The notes below the pieces were generated by a model that saw only the letters and a program-made list of their open reading frames with translations, was not told the DNA's origin and ran no database searches. The translations under genes were made by a program, and so were the position numbers. Source: Comamonas testosteroni (GTDB taxonomy: Bacteria; Pseudomonadota; Gammaproteobacteria; Burkholderiales; Burkholderiaceae_C). From it: a DNA stretch of 64,000 nt. Where the stretch lies: assembly GCF_000761245.1 (NCBI RefSeq), contig NZ_AWOR01000012.1, positions 1 to 64,000 on the forward strand, given 5' to 3'. This document shows positions 1 through 8,599 of the stretch, in pieces. Position 1 is the stretch's first letter; the number at the start of each line of letters is the position of its first letter.

Positions 1-86
1 CCACGGTGCGCACCGTGGGCAACAACCTGGGCAAGGAAATCCTGCGCGGCGTGCTGGGCGGCATTCTGGGCAACAAGAAACGCTGA
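1..86 (+). CDS. C-terminal end of DUF853/HerA-like ATPase (partial)
   Basis: Only the last 27 codons are in the window. The frame starts at base 3 and ends at the TGA at 84-86. The tail is glycine-rich and basic (GKEILRGVLGGILGN, then KKR), which resembles the end of the DUF853 (YjgR) family of HerA-like ATPases. That assignment rests on the short tail alone and is tentative. A strong hairpin terminator follows directly, so this is the end of a transcription unit. Confidence 0.5.
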   Translation, partial: TVRTVGNNLGKEILRGVLGGILGNKKR

Positions 87-110
87 GCCCCAGTCCACGC
101 ACCGCTCCCA

Positions 111-135
111 AGGCCTGCCTCTGCAGGCCTTTTTC
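111..135 (+). terminator. Intrinsic terminator
   Basis: A perfect 8-bp stem, AGGCCTGC (111-118) and GCAGGCCT (123-130), with a CTCT loop, is followed by a run of T. It ends the upstream partial gene. Confidence 0.85.
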
Positions 136-340
136 ATGGTCGCAGCAAAGAAAATCCTCAAGGCTGCACTCATTATGTCGATACATAATAAATCCAGCTC
201 CTGGTGCCTGCCGCCAGTCTCCTGGACCGGTGCTGTGTCTGCGCAGCCGCTCCTTCCTCTACGCTAACCACGCTGCCCGGTCTTGCCGCAGACCTTGATA
301 TCGCCGCGACCAGGCAGTGCTTTTGCAATATTTTCAGCCA

Positions 341-1915
341 ATGCAATTCAATCAATGGCGTGTCTCCACCAAGCTGTGGTGCACACTCGGCGGACTTCTG
401 ACCATGATGCTGGCCGTCTCGCTCTGGAACCAGCACTCGTCCACTCAGGCCCTGCAAAACGGCATGCAGACCCTGGCCGACTATGACAATCGCATCAACC
501 TCGCCCTCCAGTGGAAAGGTGCGACCGAGACCACGGGCGAGCGTGTGCTCACCAGCAATATGACCACCGACGAAGCGCTGACCCAGCGCATGGACGAGCG
601 TGTCAGCGAAGGCGTGGCCGTCAACGGGGCACTGCAGGCCCAGGTCATCAAACTCGCCCAGAGCGAAGCCGACAAAGCGGCCCTGCAAAAGATCGCAGCC
701 GTGCGCGCCGAAGTTCTGGCGCTGAACAAGCAGGCGCGGGAGATCAAGCTGACCGGTGATATCGAAGCCATGCGCGACTTCATCCGCCTGCAGTATCTGG
801 GCGCCATTGCCCGTTATGCCGATTCGCTGCAGGACTTTGTGAAGCTGCAGGAGCAGCAGCGCGATGCCGCCAGCCTTCAGCTGCAGCAAGACCAGCAAAA
901 AGCGATCTGGCTGTCCTGGGTGGTACAGGCTCTTGTGCTGACGGCCGCTCTGGGCCTGGCGCTGGCCCTGACCCGCTCCATCACCCAGCCTCTGAACGAA
1001 GCCGTGGAGCTGACCCAGGCCATTGCGCAGGGCGATCTCACGGTGACCGCCGGCAACGACCGCCATGACGAGTTCGGCCGCCTGCTCGGCTCCGTCTCAA
1101 CCATGGCGGCCCAACTGCGCAGCCTGGTGGCCGATGTACGCACCAGCGTGCACTCCATCAGCACCGCCTCGTCCGAAATCGCCACTGGCAACCACGACCT
1201 GTCCGCACGCACCGAGCAGACTGCCGCCAATCTCGAGGAAACCGCGGCCAGCATGGAGCAGCTGACCGCCACCGTCGCCCAGGCCTCGGACACTGCCCGC
1301 CAGGCCAACCATCTGGCAGGCAATGCCGCTCAGGTGGCTCAGCGCGGCGGCCATGTGGTGCAGTCCGTGGTCAGCAGCATGGGGCGTATCAGCGACAGCG
1401 CACACCGCATCTCCGACATCATCGGCGTGATCGACTCCATTGCCTTCCAGACCAATATCCTGGCCCTCAACGCGGCTGTCGAGGCCGCCCGTGCCGGCGA
1501 GCAAGGCCGAGGCTTTGCCGTGGTCGCCGGCGAAGTACGCGCCCTGGCCCACCGCAGTGCAGATGCCGCCAAGGAGATCAAGGCGCTCATCACCACTTCC
1601 GTGGACGCCGCACAGGAAGGCGCCAGCCAGGTCTCCCAAGCGGGCCGCGTGATGGAGGAAATCGTCAGCAGCGTGGGCAAGGTCTCTGACATGATTGGCG
1701 AGATCAGTGCTTCAGCCATGGAGCAGCATGACGGTATCAGCCAGGTCAACCAGGCCGTGACCAACCTGGATCAGATGACGCAGCAAAATGCTGCCCTGGT
1801 CGAAGAATCCACCGCTGCCGCTGTCTCTTTGAGCGACCAGGCCCAGCGCCTGACCGGCATGGTGGCCGTGTTCAAGGTCCATACTGCAGACAGAGCGCCA
1901 GCCCTGACCGCCTGA
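341..1915 (+). CDS. Methyl-accepting chemotaxis protein
   Basis: This 524-residue chemoreceptor would sense a periplasmic signal and control the CheA kinase. A first membrane segment lies near residues 12-30 and a helical periplasmic sensor follows. The second membrane segment is at about 190-212, then HAMP and the long cytoplasmic signalling coiled coil. The conserved hairpin tip is plain ([20 protein letters not shown]). The protein ends in ADRAPALTA, so it has no C-terminal CheR-docking pentapeptide, unlike the receptor at 36501. I chose the ATG at 341 because it starts just before the first membrane segment; a GTG at 317 would add eight residues. No clear ribosome site is visible. No chemotaxis genes adjoin it. 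The ligand cannot be told. Confidence 0.93.
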   Translation: MQFNQWRVSTKLWCTLGGLLTMMLAVSLWNQHSSTQALQNGMQTLADYDNRINLALQWKGATETTGERVLTSNMTTDEALTQRMDERVSEGVAVNGALQAQVIKLAQSEADKAALQKIAAVRAEVLALNKQAREIKLTGDIEAMRDFIRLQYLGAIARYADSLQDFVKLQEQQRDAASLQLQQDQQKAIWLSWVVQALVLTAALGLALALTRSITQPLNEAVELTQAIAQGDLTVTAGNDRHDEFGRLLGSVSTMAAQLRSLVADVRTSVHSISTASSEIATGNHDLSARTEQTAANLEETAASMEQLTATVAQASDTARQANHLAGNAAQVAQRGGHVVQSVVSSMGRISDSAHRISDIIGVIDSIAFQTNILALNAAVEAARAGEQGRGFAVVAGEVRALAHRSADAAKEIKALITTSVDAAQEGASQVSQAGRVMEEIVSSVGKVSDMIGEISASAMEQHDGISQVNQAVTNLDQMTQQNAALVEESTAAAVSLSDQAQRLTGMVAVFKVHTADRAPALTA

Positions 1916-1966
1916 TCCTGGTCGAAGTTGCCGGAACACAGCATCCGTCTCTTCACCTGCTTGTCT

Positions 1967-1999
1967 GCCGTTCCCTCCATTACCCTAGGAGGGAACGGC
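1967..1999. repeat. Perfect 12-bp inverted repeat
   Basis: GCCGTTCCCTCC (1967-1978) is answered exactly by GGAGGGAACGGC (1988-1999), with a 9-nt loop. It lies about 50 bp after the chemoreceptor stop. No T run follows on either strand, so it may be a Rho-assisted stop, a transcript-stabilising hairpin or a protein site. Confidence 0.6.
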
Positions 2000-2088
2000 T
2001 GGCACCGCGGGTTTGACCCAGCCCGATTCTTCTGTCTGCAGTCGCGAGTGCGACTGGCCCGGCCGATGTCGCAAGACACCATGCCGGC

Positions 2089-2985
2089 ATGCCCCATATC
2101 TCTGACGACACCTTGCTGACCGCGGGTCTGAGCAGCTTTCGCCTGGACCTGGTCGACCATATCGCCCATCTGGTGCTCAACCGCCCCGATGCCTTCAACA
2201 CCCTGAATCCCAGGTTCTGGCAGGAGCTGGACCTGGTGCTGGACACACTACAGCACAGCGGCCAATCGCGCGCCCTGGTCATCAGCAGCACGGGCAAGCA
2301 TTTTTGCGCCGGCATGGCACTCGAGACCTTTGCCGACCCCGACTTTGCGCCCAATGACCGCACGCCAGAGGGCCGCGCCGCCATCATCGACACCCTGGCC
2401 CAGTTGCAGTCCACCTTCAACAAGATCGAAGCCCTGCGCATGCCCGTCATCTGCGCCATTCAGGGAGCCTGCGTGGGTGGCGGACTGGATCTGGTGGCCA
2501 CAGCATGCATACGCTATGCCAGCGCCGAGTCCTTTTTCTGCGTACAGGAGATCAATATCGGCATGACCGCCGACCTTGGCAGCCTGCAGCGCCTGCCCAA
2601 GCTGATGCCGCTGGGCATCATCAAGGAGCTGGCCTACACCGGCCGCCGCATGACTGCCCAGGAGGCCGCCAGCCACGGTCTGGTCAATGCCGTCTATGAG
2701 ACACCCGAAGCCGCCGTCACCGCAGCTCTCGCCTGTGCGCGCGAGATTGCGGCCAAGCCGCCCGTGGCCATCTGGGGCAGCAAGCAGGTGATCAATTACG
2801 CGCGCGACCACAGCGTGAGCGACTCGCTGCAGCAAATGGGCTGGGTGCAGAGCGGCATCTGGAGCAACCGCCATGTCATGGAGGCCGTGAGTGCCATGCA
2901 GGCCAAGCGCGCCGGCGACTTTCCCCCTCTGGAGCCGCTGCAGGCGTTTGCACCAGCGCTGCCCAAAGCGGGCGATAGCTCCTGA
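2089..2985 (+). CDS. Enoyl-CoA hydratase/isomerase family protein, dienoyl-CoA isomerase-like
   Basis: This 298-residue crotonase-fold protein most resembles delta(3,5)-delta(2,4)-dienoyl-CoA isomerase, which shifts double bonds during oxidation of unsaturated fatty acids. The oxyanion-hole segments are visible (GKHFCAGMAL and QGACVGGG). Three acidic residues match the ECH1 catalytic set: Asp in GGLDLV, Glu in VQEINIG and Asp in TADLGSLQRLPK. The tail motif YARDHSVSDSL is also ECH1-like. It stands alone, with no other beta-oxidation gene beside it. Substrate is inferred from family resemblance; a plain enoyl-CoA hydratase is the alternative. The start is ATG at 2089 without a strong ribosome site. 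Confidence 0.85.
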   Translation: MPHISDDTLLTAGLSSFRLDLVDHIAHLVLNRPDAFNTLNPRFWQELDLVLDTLQHSGQSRALVISSTGKHFCAGMALETFADPDFAPNDRTPEGRAAIIDTLAQLQSTFNKIEALRMPVICAIQGACVGGGLDLVATACIRYASAESFFCVQEINIGMTADLGSLQRLPKLMPLGIIKELAYTGRRMTAQEAASHGLVNAVYETPEAAVTAALACAREIAAKPPVAIWGSKQVINYARDHSVSDSLQQMGWVQSGIWSNRHVMEAVSAMQAKRAGDFPPLEPLQAFAPALPKAGDSS

Positions 2986-2998
2986 TTGAATAGCTATC

Positions 2999-3033
2999 AG
3001 CCCTTTACGGTAAAGGGCTACATGCTTTTTTTC
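2999..3033 (+). terminator. Intrinsic terminator within a Comamonadaceae-type repeat
   Basis: The stem AGCCCTTTA (2999-3007) and TAAAGGGCT (3011-3019) has a 3-nt loop and is followed a few bases later by a run of seven T. The preceding text ATAGCTATCAG belongs to the AGCTAT repeat family found elsewhere in the window. It ends the crotonase gene. Confidence 0.85.
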
Positions 3034-3166
3034 TTCATATTCCTCTATCTTCTCGATGGCTCGCTGGGCGCCATCGACAGGTAGCCGAGCCGCAACGCAG
3101 CAAATCGGCTTGAAGTGGGCGAGGCGCCGTTATCATGGATTCAGTACCACCCCAGCCTGTCCTGCC

Positions 3167-4141
3167 ATGAGCACAAACACCGCCCCCCTGCCCACTTATG
3201 ACGATGTCGTGGCCGCTGCCCAGCGCCTGCAGGGCGTAGCCCACCGCACACCGGTGCTGACCAGCCGCACCATGGACGAACAGCTGGGCGCGCGCCTGTT
3301 CTTCAAATGCGAGAACCTGCAGCGCATAGGCGCTTTCAAGTTTCGCGGCGCCTATAACGCTCTGGCCCAGTTCACGCCCGAACAGCGCAAGGGCGGCGCC
3401 CTGGCCTTTTCCTCCGGCAACCATGCCCAGGCCATTGCCCAGGCGGCCCAGCTGCTGGACATGCCTGCCCTGATCGTCATGCCCGAGGATGCGCCGGCCT
3501 CCAAGATGGCGGCCACGCGCGGCTATGGCGCCCAGGTCGTCACCTACAACCGTTTCACCGAAGACCGCGAAGCCATCGCCGACAAGCTGGCGACCGAGCG
3601 CGGCATGACACTGATCCCGCCCTACAACCACCGCGACGTGATTGCCGGCCAGGGCACGGCCGTCAAGGAACTACTGGAGGAAGTGCCGGATCTGGACTAT
3701 CTGTTTGTCTGCCTGGGCGGCGGCGGTCTGCTCTCGGGCAGTCTGCTGGCCGCCAACGCCCTGGCTCCGCAATGCAAGGTAATCGGCGTCGAGCCCGAAG
3801 CGGGCAACGATGTGCAGCAGTCGCTGCGTGCAGGCCATATCGTCAAGATCGATACGCCGCGCACCATTGCCGACGGCGCCCAGACCCAGGCGCCGGGCGA
3901 TCTGACCTTTGCCATCATCCAGCAGCGAGTGAACGAGGTGCTGACCGTCAACGACGAGCAATTGGTCCAGGCCATGCGCTTTTATGCCGAGCGCATGAAA
4001 ATCGTGGTCGAGCCCACGGGATCGCTGTCTTTGGCAGCCGCCATCCATGGCGGTCTGCCGCTCAAGGGCAAGCGCGTGGGCATTGTGATCAGCGGCGGCA
4101 ATGTGGATTTAGAGCGTTTTGCCAGCCTGCTGTCCGAGTGA
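3167..4141 (+). CDS. PLP-dependent threonine/threo-3-hydroxyaspartate ammonia-lyase family protein
   Basis: This 324-residue fold-type II PLP enzyme is of the serine racemase / biodegradative threonine dehydratase type. The PLP lysine lies in GAFKFRGA, the substrate loop is SSGNHAQA, and the phosphate-binding glycine loop is CLGGGGLLSG. There is no C-terminal ACT regulatory domain, so it is not the biosynthetic IlvA form. Family members deaminate threonine, serine or threo-3-hydroxyaspartate, or racemise serine; the sequence does not decide. The start is the ATG at 3167, because the sequence upstream of it in frame does not look like protein. upp follows 111 bp downstream, possibly on the same transcript. 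Confidence 0.88.
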   Translation: MSTNTAPLPTYDDVVAAAQRLQGVAHRTPVLTSRTMDEQLGARLFFKCENLQRIGAFKFRGAYNALAQFTPEQRKGGALAFSSGNHAQAIAQAAQLLDMPALIVMPEDAPASKMAATRGYGAQVVTYNRFTEDREAIADKLATERGMTLIPPYNHRDVIAGQGTAVKELLEEVPDLDYLFVCLGGGGLLSGSLLAANALAPQCKVIGVEPEAGNDVQQSLRAGHIVKIDTPRTIADGAQTQAPGDLTFAIIQQRVNEVLTVNDEQLVQAMRFYAERMKIVVEPTGSLSLAAAIHGGLPLKGKRVGIVISGGNVDLERFASLLSE

Positions 4142-4252
4142 CAGCGAAAATAGCGTCCGTTGCGGCCCGGCCCGCATCCAACTGATCCCAATTTTGCAAG
4201 CACGAGCCCGCCACAAGCGGGCCTGCCTGCCTTCACCACAAAGACCAAGAAC

Positions 4253-4885
4253 ATGAGCACTCTGCATTTGATCGACCACCCTCTGGTCCAGCACAAACTG
4301 ACACTGATGCGCCGCAAGGAAGCATCGACCAATAGCTTTCGCCGCATGCTGGGCGAACTGTCCACACTGATGGCCTATGAGCTGACGCGCGACTTCCCGC
4401 TGCAGGATGTCGAGATCGAAACCCCCATGGAGAAGACCATGGGCAAGGTCATTGACGGCAAGAAGCTGGCGCTGGTTTCCATTCTGCGTGCCGGCAACGG
4501 CTTCCTGGATGGCATGCTCAACGTGGTGCCCGGCGCGCGCATCGGTCACATCGGCCTGTTCCGCGACCCCGAGACCCTCAAACCCGTCGAGTACTACTAC
4601 AAGATGCCCGAAAACATGGGCGAGCGCGACGTGATCGTGGTCGACCCCATGCTGGCCACCGGCAACTCGGCCGTGGCGGCCGTGCAGCAGCTCAAGGACA
4701 AGAGCGCCCCCAAGTCCATCAAGTTCATGTGCCTGCTGGCCGCCCCCGAAGGCGTGAAGACCATGCAGGCCGCCCACCCCGATGTGGACATCTACACCGC
4801 CGCAGTGGATCGCGAGCTGGACAGCCATGGCTACATCCTGCCCGGCCTGGGTGATGCGGGCGACCGTATCTTCGGCACCAAGTAA
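4253..4885 (+). CDS. upp: Uracil phosphoribosyltransferase
   Basis: This 210-residue cytoplasmic enzyme converts uracil and PRPP to UMP in pyrimidine salvage. The PRPP-binding motif [11 protein letters not shown] and the C-terminal uracil-binding loop [13 protein letters not shown] are both intact, and length is normal for bacterial Upp. The ATG at 4253 gives the standard N-terminus. A strong bidirectional terminator follows 20 bp after the stop. Confidence 0.97.
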   Translation: MSTLHLIDHPLVQHKLTLMRRKEASTNSFRRMLGELSTLMAYELTRDFPLQDVEIETPMEKTMGKVIDGKKLALVSILRAGNGFLDGMLNVVPGARIGHIGLFRDPETLKPVEYYYKMPENMGERDVIVVDPMLATGNSAVAAVQQLKDKSAPKSIKFMCLLAAPEGVKTMQAAHPDVDIYTAAVDRELDSHGYILPGLGDAGDRIFGTK

Positions 4886-4904
4886 GCGGCTTCTGCCTCA
4901 ATCG

Positions 4905-4943
4905 AAAAACCCCGGCTGCCGCCAGACTGCCGGGGTTTTTCTT
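4905..4943. terminator. Bidirectional intrinsic terminator
   Basis: AAAAACCCCGGC and GCCGGGGTTTTT form a strong stem with T runs on both strands. It lies between the convergent upp gene and the gene ending at 5010 and can serve both. Confidence 0.9.
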
Positions 4944-5009
4944 TGCCTCAAACCTGCGCTAAAGTGCCAGCGCCTGGCGAACAGACGCCTGAGCCTCGGC
5001 TGGTCAACG

Positions 5010-6107
5010 CTAGCGCAGAGCCATATTGTTGAGCTTGTCCAGCCGCGCAGGCCAGCTACCTTGCCGGGCCGACTGCAGCAAGATACGCGTCCAGGCGATC
5101 CAGGCATCCCACTGCACACGCTTGTCCCAGGCATTGCCCCAGCTGCAAAAGCTCTGCAGCGCGCTCTCGGCGGCCCGCGCGGCATCGGCACTGCGGCCCG
5201 CACTCAGATAGAGCTGGGCCAGCACCATCTGCGGCTCGCCCACCCAGGGGTTGAGGGCCACGGCCTGCTCCAGCGTGGCGGTGGCAGCGTCCAAATCGAC
5301 CAGCGGCTGATCGAGCTGAATCACCGACCAGTAAAGTGCCACGGCCGCAGCCTCGTTGCCAGCGCTCAGCAGCTGGCTGCAGTTCGCAAACACGGGCGGC
5401 AGCGGCAGCCGGGTCTTGAGCGCAGGATGCTGCAGCGCCCGGCCCAGGCCGCTGATCTGACTGAGCATGCGGCTGCTGGGGCGCATGGGGCCGGGCCACA
5501 GCGACGCCGCCCAGTGCACGGTCTGCTGACGACTGTGGTCCACGGCCGGGAAGCGCGAGTAGATGTCCTCCTGCCAGCTGAACCACTGTTCCATGCTGTC
5601 GGCCATGCTGACGATCGCGAATACAGCCACTTCATAGGCCGTGAGCCTGATGATCTCGCGCGGCTCGGGGCCGTTGCGCTCGATCTGCAGGCTGCCGTCG
5701 GCTCCCAGCTCGCCCGCCAGCAGCTTTTGCACGAACTGGGTACGGCTCATGGTGCAAAACAGATAGACCAGATGCTCGGTCTGCTCTCCTACCAAGCCCT
5801 TGAGCTGCTCGCGCTCGTTACCGGCATCGAACTTGACCAGATCGACAAAGGCATTGCCGTAGACGCTGTGCAGCAGACCCAGCTGGCGCACCTCCCTGGG
5901 TTGCTGCCATAGCGCCAGAGAGCGCGCCACGCCTGCCAGATGGTGGCGAAAAGTGCCGGCCTTGTGCCAATCCTGGCCCACGCCGCGCTCCAGCACCACG
6001 GGCAGAAGCGGCGCCAGATCGGCGTCACGGCTCAGCCACTCCTCGTCCAGCAAGGCCTTGGCGCGCTCGAACAGCGCCTCATCCAGTTGATTCCAGGGCT
6101 GATTCAT
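5010..6107 (-). CDS. DUF6817-like protein with C-terminal TPR-like region
   Basis: This is a 365-residue soluble protein of unknown function. The first half carries an HD-like pattern (HKAGTFRHHLAGV, then LLHSVYGNAFVDL) that I associate with DUF6817 proteins. The last 110 residues read as tetratricopeptide-like helices (ATLEQAVALNPWVGEPQMVLAQLYLSAG). The ATG at 6107 is preceded by GGTGAG at good spacing, and lies four bases after the stop of the metQ-like gene, so the two are almost certainly co-transcribed. In-frame upstream starts would run into that gene. No signal peptide is seen. The family name is from memory and would need a profile search. Confidence 0.7.
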   Translation of the reverse strand: MNQPWNQLDEALFERAKALLDEEWLSRDADLAPLLPVVLERGVGQDWHKAGTFRHHLAGVARSLALWQQPREVRQLGLLHSVYGNAFVDLVKFDAGNEREQLKGLVGEQTEHLVYLFCTMSRTQFVQKLLAGELGADGSLQIERNGPEPREIIRLTAYEVAVFAIVSMADSMEQWFSWQEDIYSRFPAVDHSRQQTVHWAASLWPGPMRPSSRMLSQISGLGRALQHPALKTRLPLPPVFANCSQLLSAGNEAAAVALYWSVIQLDQPLVDLDAATATLEQAVALNPWVGEPQMVLAQLYLSAGRSADAARAAESALQSFCSWGNAWDKRVQWDAWIAWTRILLQSARQGSWPARLDKLNNMALR

Positions 6108-6111
6108 GCGC

Positions 6112-6912
6112 TCACCATGCGGTTGTGTAAGCACCCTTGAAGGTCTTTTCCACAAAGGCCTTGACCTCAGGTGACTGGTAGGCCTTCACAAACGCCTGCA
6201 GGCCTTTGCTGTTTTCATGACCGGCACGCGTGACGATGAGTACGGTCACATAAGGCGTGTTCACATCTTCCAGCGCCAGCGAGTCGCCCTGGGGGGACAG
6301 GCCGGCTGCCACGGCGTAGCTGCTGTTGACGGCTGCGACGTCCAGGTCATCGAGGGCGCGGGCCAGTTGGGCGGCTTCGAGCTCGACAAACTTGAGCTTT
6401 CTGGGGTTGGCCGTGATGTCCAGCACCGAGGCGCGCGCACCGGCATCTGCCTTGAGCGTGATCAATCCCTGCTTGGCCAGCACCATCAGAGCACGCGAGC
6501 CGTTGGTGGGATCGTTGGGAATACCCACGCGCGCGCCGCTCTTGAGATCGGCCAGCTTCCTGACCTTTCTGGAATACACGCCCATTTGCTGGTTCACGGC
6601 CTTGGCCACGGGCACCAGCTTGTAGCCACGGTCCTTGTTCTGGGCATCGAGGAAGGGCTGGTGCTGGTAGATGTTAGCGTCGAGATCGCCGGTGGACAGC
6701 GCCGCATTGGGCTGGATGAAGTCACCAAACTCCACCAGCCTGACCTTCAGGCCCTGCCTGGCCGCAACCTGCTTGGCCACTTCGGCAATCTGGGCGTGGG
6801 GGCCGGCCGTCACGCCGACGGTCACAGCCAGATCCTGGGCCTGGGCCAGCAATGCGGCAGGGACCAGGGCGGCAACCGCCAGGGCTTTTACGAGAGAACG
6901 CTTGTGCACCAT
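6112..6912 (-). CDS. MetQ/NlpA-family substrate-binding protein
   Basis: This 266-residue periplasmic binding protein belongs to the family of the methionine receptor MetQ. Recognisable segments are VTVGVTAGPHAQIAE, DLDANIYQHQPFLD, and IPNDPTNGSRALMVL. The ATG at 6912 has AAAGG five bases upstream and is preferred over a GTG at 6918. The signal peptide ends in LLAQAQ with no cysteine, so it is predicted to be a soluble periplasmic protein instead of the usual lipoprotein. No metN or metI is present in the window, so the cognate ABC transporter must be elsewhere. It heads a two-gene unit with the 5010-6107 gene. Methionine as ligand is a family inference. Confidence 0.88.
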   Translation of the reverse strand: MVHKRSLVKALAVAALVPAALLAQAQDLAVTVGVTAGPHAQIAEVAKQVAARQGLKVRLVEFGDFIQPNAALSTGDLDANIYQHQPFLDAQNKDRGYKLVPVAKAVNQQMGVYSRKVRKLADLKSGARVGIPNDPTNGSRALMVLAKQGLITLKADAGARASVLDITANPRKLKFVELEAAQLARALDDLDVAAVNSSYAVAAGLSPQGDSLALEDVNTPYVTVLIVTRAGHENSKGLQAFVKAYQSPEVKAFVEKTFKGAYTTAW

Positions 6913-7153
6913 GGGCACCTTTCAAGACAAATCCGGGAAACTCAGGTCCGCCAAGCATGTGCACGCTCAGGGACAGCAGCTTGAAACTTAACGCATAAAG
7001 CAAACCTCAGCAGCCAAGCTGGGGCCCGCCCCCATCACAAAGCGGGATGGCTGGCAGCGTGGCTCGGAAAATATCAATAAAAAATAGCCCAATCCCTTAC
7101 CCATCAATCAATGAAAGCTATCAAAACAGGAATACTTCGAGCACATCACATGC

Positions 7154-7184
7154 TTGACATTGAACTGCACTTCAATCTTAAGTT
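7154..7184 (+). promoter_or_regulatory. MerR-type promoter/operator (site 1)
   Basis: TTGACA at 7154-7159 and TAAGTT at 7179-7184 are separated by 19 bp, the stretched spacing typical of MerR-activated promoters. An 18-bp dyad, ATTGAA-N6-TTCAAT (7159-7176), fills the spacer. It drives the DJ-1/PfpI gene starting at 7206. The same arrangement recurs at 8353 and 22879. Confidence 0.75.
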
Positions 7185-7205
7185 GGGAGCCACAGGAGAC
7201 ACCCC

Positions 7206-7892
7206 ATGCCTCGTCGCATTCTTCACTTTGTCAGCAATGTCGCCCATTACGATGACCCTGCCGAGCCCACCGGACTGTGGCTGTCGGAGCTCAGCCATGC
7301 CTGGGAAGTCTTTGCCCGGCAGGGTTGTGCGCAGCACCTGGTCAGCCCTCTGGGCGGCCGCTCGCCGCTGGAGCCGCGCTCGCTGAAATGGCCGAACCGG
7401 GATGCCACAGCCAAGGCATGGCTGGCGGATGCAGCGCGCATGGCCCTGCTCTCCAACACGGCCGTGCCCGATACCGTGGATGCGCGAGACTTTGATGCCA
7501 TTTATTTCACCGGCGGCCATGCCGTGATGTGGGACTTTCCATCCTCGCTGGGGCTGCAGCGCATCACGCGCGACATCCATGAGCGCGGTGGCGTCGTTGC
7601 CTCGGTCTGCCACGGCTATTGCGGTCTGCTCGACACCCGCCTGTCCGATGGCTCGCTGCTGGTCGCCGGACGCCGGCTGACAGGCTTTTCCTGGATGGAA
7701 GAGAGGCTCGCCGGTGTGGCCGGCAAAGTGCCTTACAACGCCGAAGCGCTGATGCGCCAGCGCGGTGCACGGTATGAGAAAGCCTGGCTGCCCTTTGTCT
7801 CCAAGGTCGTGACCGACGGCAGGCTGGTGACAGGGCAGAACCCGCAGTCGGCCCGGGCCACTGCCCTGCAGGTGGCTCAGTTGCTGGGCTGA
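7206..7892 (+). CDS. DJ-1/PfpI family protein (type 1 glutamine amidotransferase-like)
   Basis: This 228-residue protein has the nucleophile-elbow pattern of the family, ASVCHGYCG (Cys135, His136), and an early conserved acid in TGLWLSEL. Family members act as glyoxalases, deglycases or stress chaperones (Hsp31 type). A MerR-type promoter lies directly upstream and the MerR regulator gene converges on it, overlapping its 3' end by 16 bp. This suggests induction by a reactive electrophile such as an aldehyde, which is an inference. A ribosome site (GGAG) lies about 8 bases before the ATG. Exact substrate is unknown. Confidence 0.85.
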   Translation: MPRRILHFVSNVAHYDDPAEPTGLWLSELSHAWEVFARQGCAQHLVSPLGGRSPLEPRSLKWPNRDATAKAWLADAARMALLSNTAVPDTVDARDFDAIYFTGGHAVMWDFPSSLGLQRITRDIHERGGVVASVCHGYCGLLDTRLSDGSLLVAGRRLTGFSWMEERLAGVAGKVPYNAEALMRQRGARYEKAWLPFVSKVVTDGRLVTGQNPQSARATALQVAQLLG

Positions 7893-8326
7893 GCAGGCTG
7901 GCCCGCCGCCTCTCCCTCCCGCCCCAGCAAGCGCATTTGCGAGAGCACCCGCCTTGCATTGCCGGCGCAGTCCATGTCTTGGGGCCTGGCCTCGATCTGG
8001 GCAATCAGCTCGCCCAGTTCCGTGCGGTTTTGCGTCAGCTGTACCAGCATCAGATCGATGCTTTGCAACTTGCGATGCAGCGTGGCAAGCAACTCGTCAT
8101 GCTGCCACTGCTCGAGATCGCCGGGCAGCAGCTGGCGCAACTCCTGAAGGCTGAAGCCGGCCCGCTGCGCCGTGGCAATCAGCCTGAGCGCCAGCACCGC
8201 CTCTTCGGGATAGCTGCGATAGCCATTGGCCTGGCGCTGGGCAGCGCCCAGCAGGCCGATGCGTTCGTAAAAACGAATGCGCGATGCGGCAAGACCTGTA
8301 CGCTGGGCGAGTTCTCCGATCTTCAT
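7877..8326 (-). CDS. MerR-family transcriptional regulator
   Basis: This is a 149-residue regulator. The N-terminal winged helix is typical (MKIGELAQRTGLAASRIRFY, then GYRSYPEEAV), followed by a dimerisation coiled coil and a short tail with a single cysteine (QDMDCAGNA). It lacks the three-cysteine metal set of MerR and the four-cysteine cluster of SoxR. I start at the ATG at 8326; the in-frame ATG at 8335 would add three residues. The gene is divergent from operator site 2 (8353-8383), fitting autoregulation, and convergent with the DJ-1 gene that carries site 1. It is the obvious candidate regulator for all three dyads in the window. Confidence 0.9.
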   Translation of the reverse strand: MKIGELAQRTGLAASRIRFYERIGLLGAAQRQANGYRSYPEEAVLALRLIATAQRAGFSLQELRQLLPGDLEQWQHDELLATLHRKLQSIDLMLVQLTQNRTELGELIAQIEARPQDMDCAGNARRVLSQMRLLGREGEAAGQPAQPSN

Positions 8327-8338
8327 GTGCGCCATTCT

Positions 8339-8478
8339 CGCGCAATCTGTGCTTGACCTTGAACCTGGCTTCAAGCTCACGCTTGCACCATTCCCGGTCC
8401 TCGAGGCCATTGAAGTCTATGCTTCAAGGAGTGGAGTCGCAGATCCTTTCGGGTACCAATGGGCAGATCGCCTTGCGC
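8339..8478 (+). pseudogene. Decayed duplicate of the epimerase promoter and 5' end
   Basis: This stretch aligns with 22865-22998 almost without gaps (one single-base indel), about three bases in four identical by eye. It covers the MerR-type promoter, the leader, the ribosome site AAGGAG and the first dozen codons of the epimerase gene. The start ATG has become TCG, and similarity stops after GGGCAGATCGCC. It is a remnant of a duplicated MerR-controlled gene whose body has been lost. The promoter part may still work, because the dyad is intact and faces the regulator gene. Confidence 0.75.
8353..8383 (+). promoter_or_regulatory. MerR-type promoter/operator (site 2)
   Basis: TTGACC (8353-8358) is followed by the perfect 18-bp dyad CTTGAA-N6-TTCAAG (8358-8375). 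At 19-bp spacing the -10 position reads CACGCT, poorer than the TACGCT of site 3. It lies 27 bp upstream of the MerR gene on the opposite strand and upstream of the epimerase remnant and the gene at 8600. Confidence 0.7.
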
Positions 8479-8599
8479 TGCACTGTGTACGGCGATTTCT
8501 GCGTGGGCAGCAGCCTCGGAGGATGAACAGGCAGAGTTTTCAATGGAATAAACAGCGTCATTGAACTGTTTACAGCAGGTCAACCTCAAGGAGATCTCC

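Noticed and set aside
4782-5912. 376-codon open frame on the plus strand
   Set aside because: Crosses the upp end and a bidirectional terminator and lies opposite the DUF6817-like gene.
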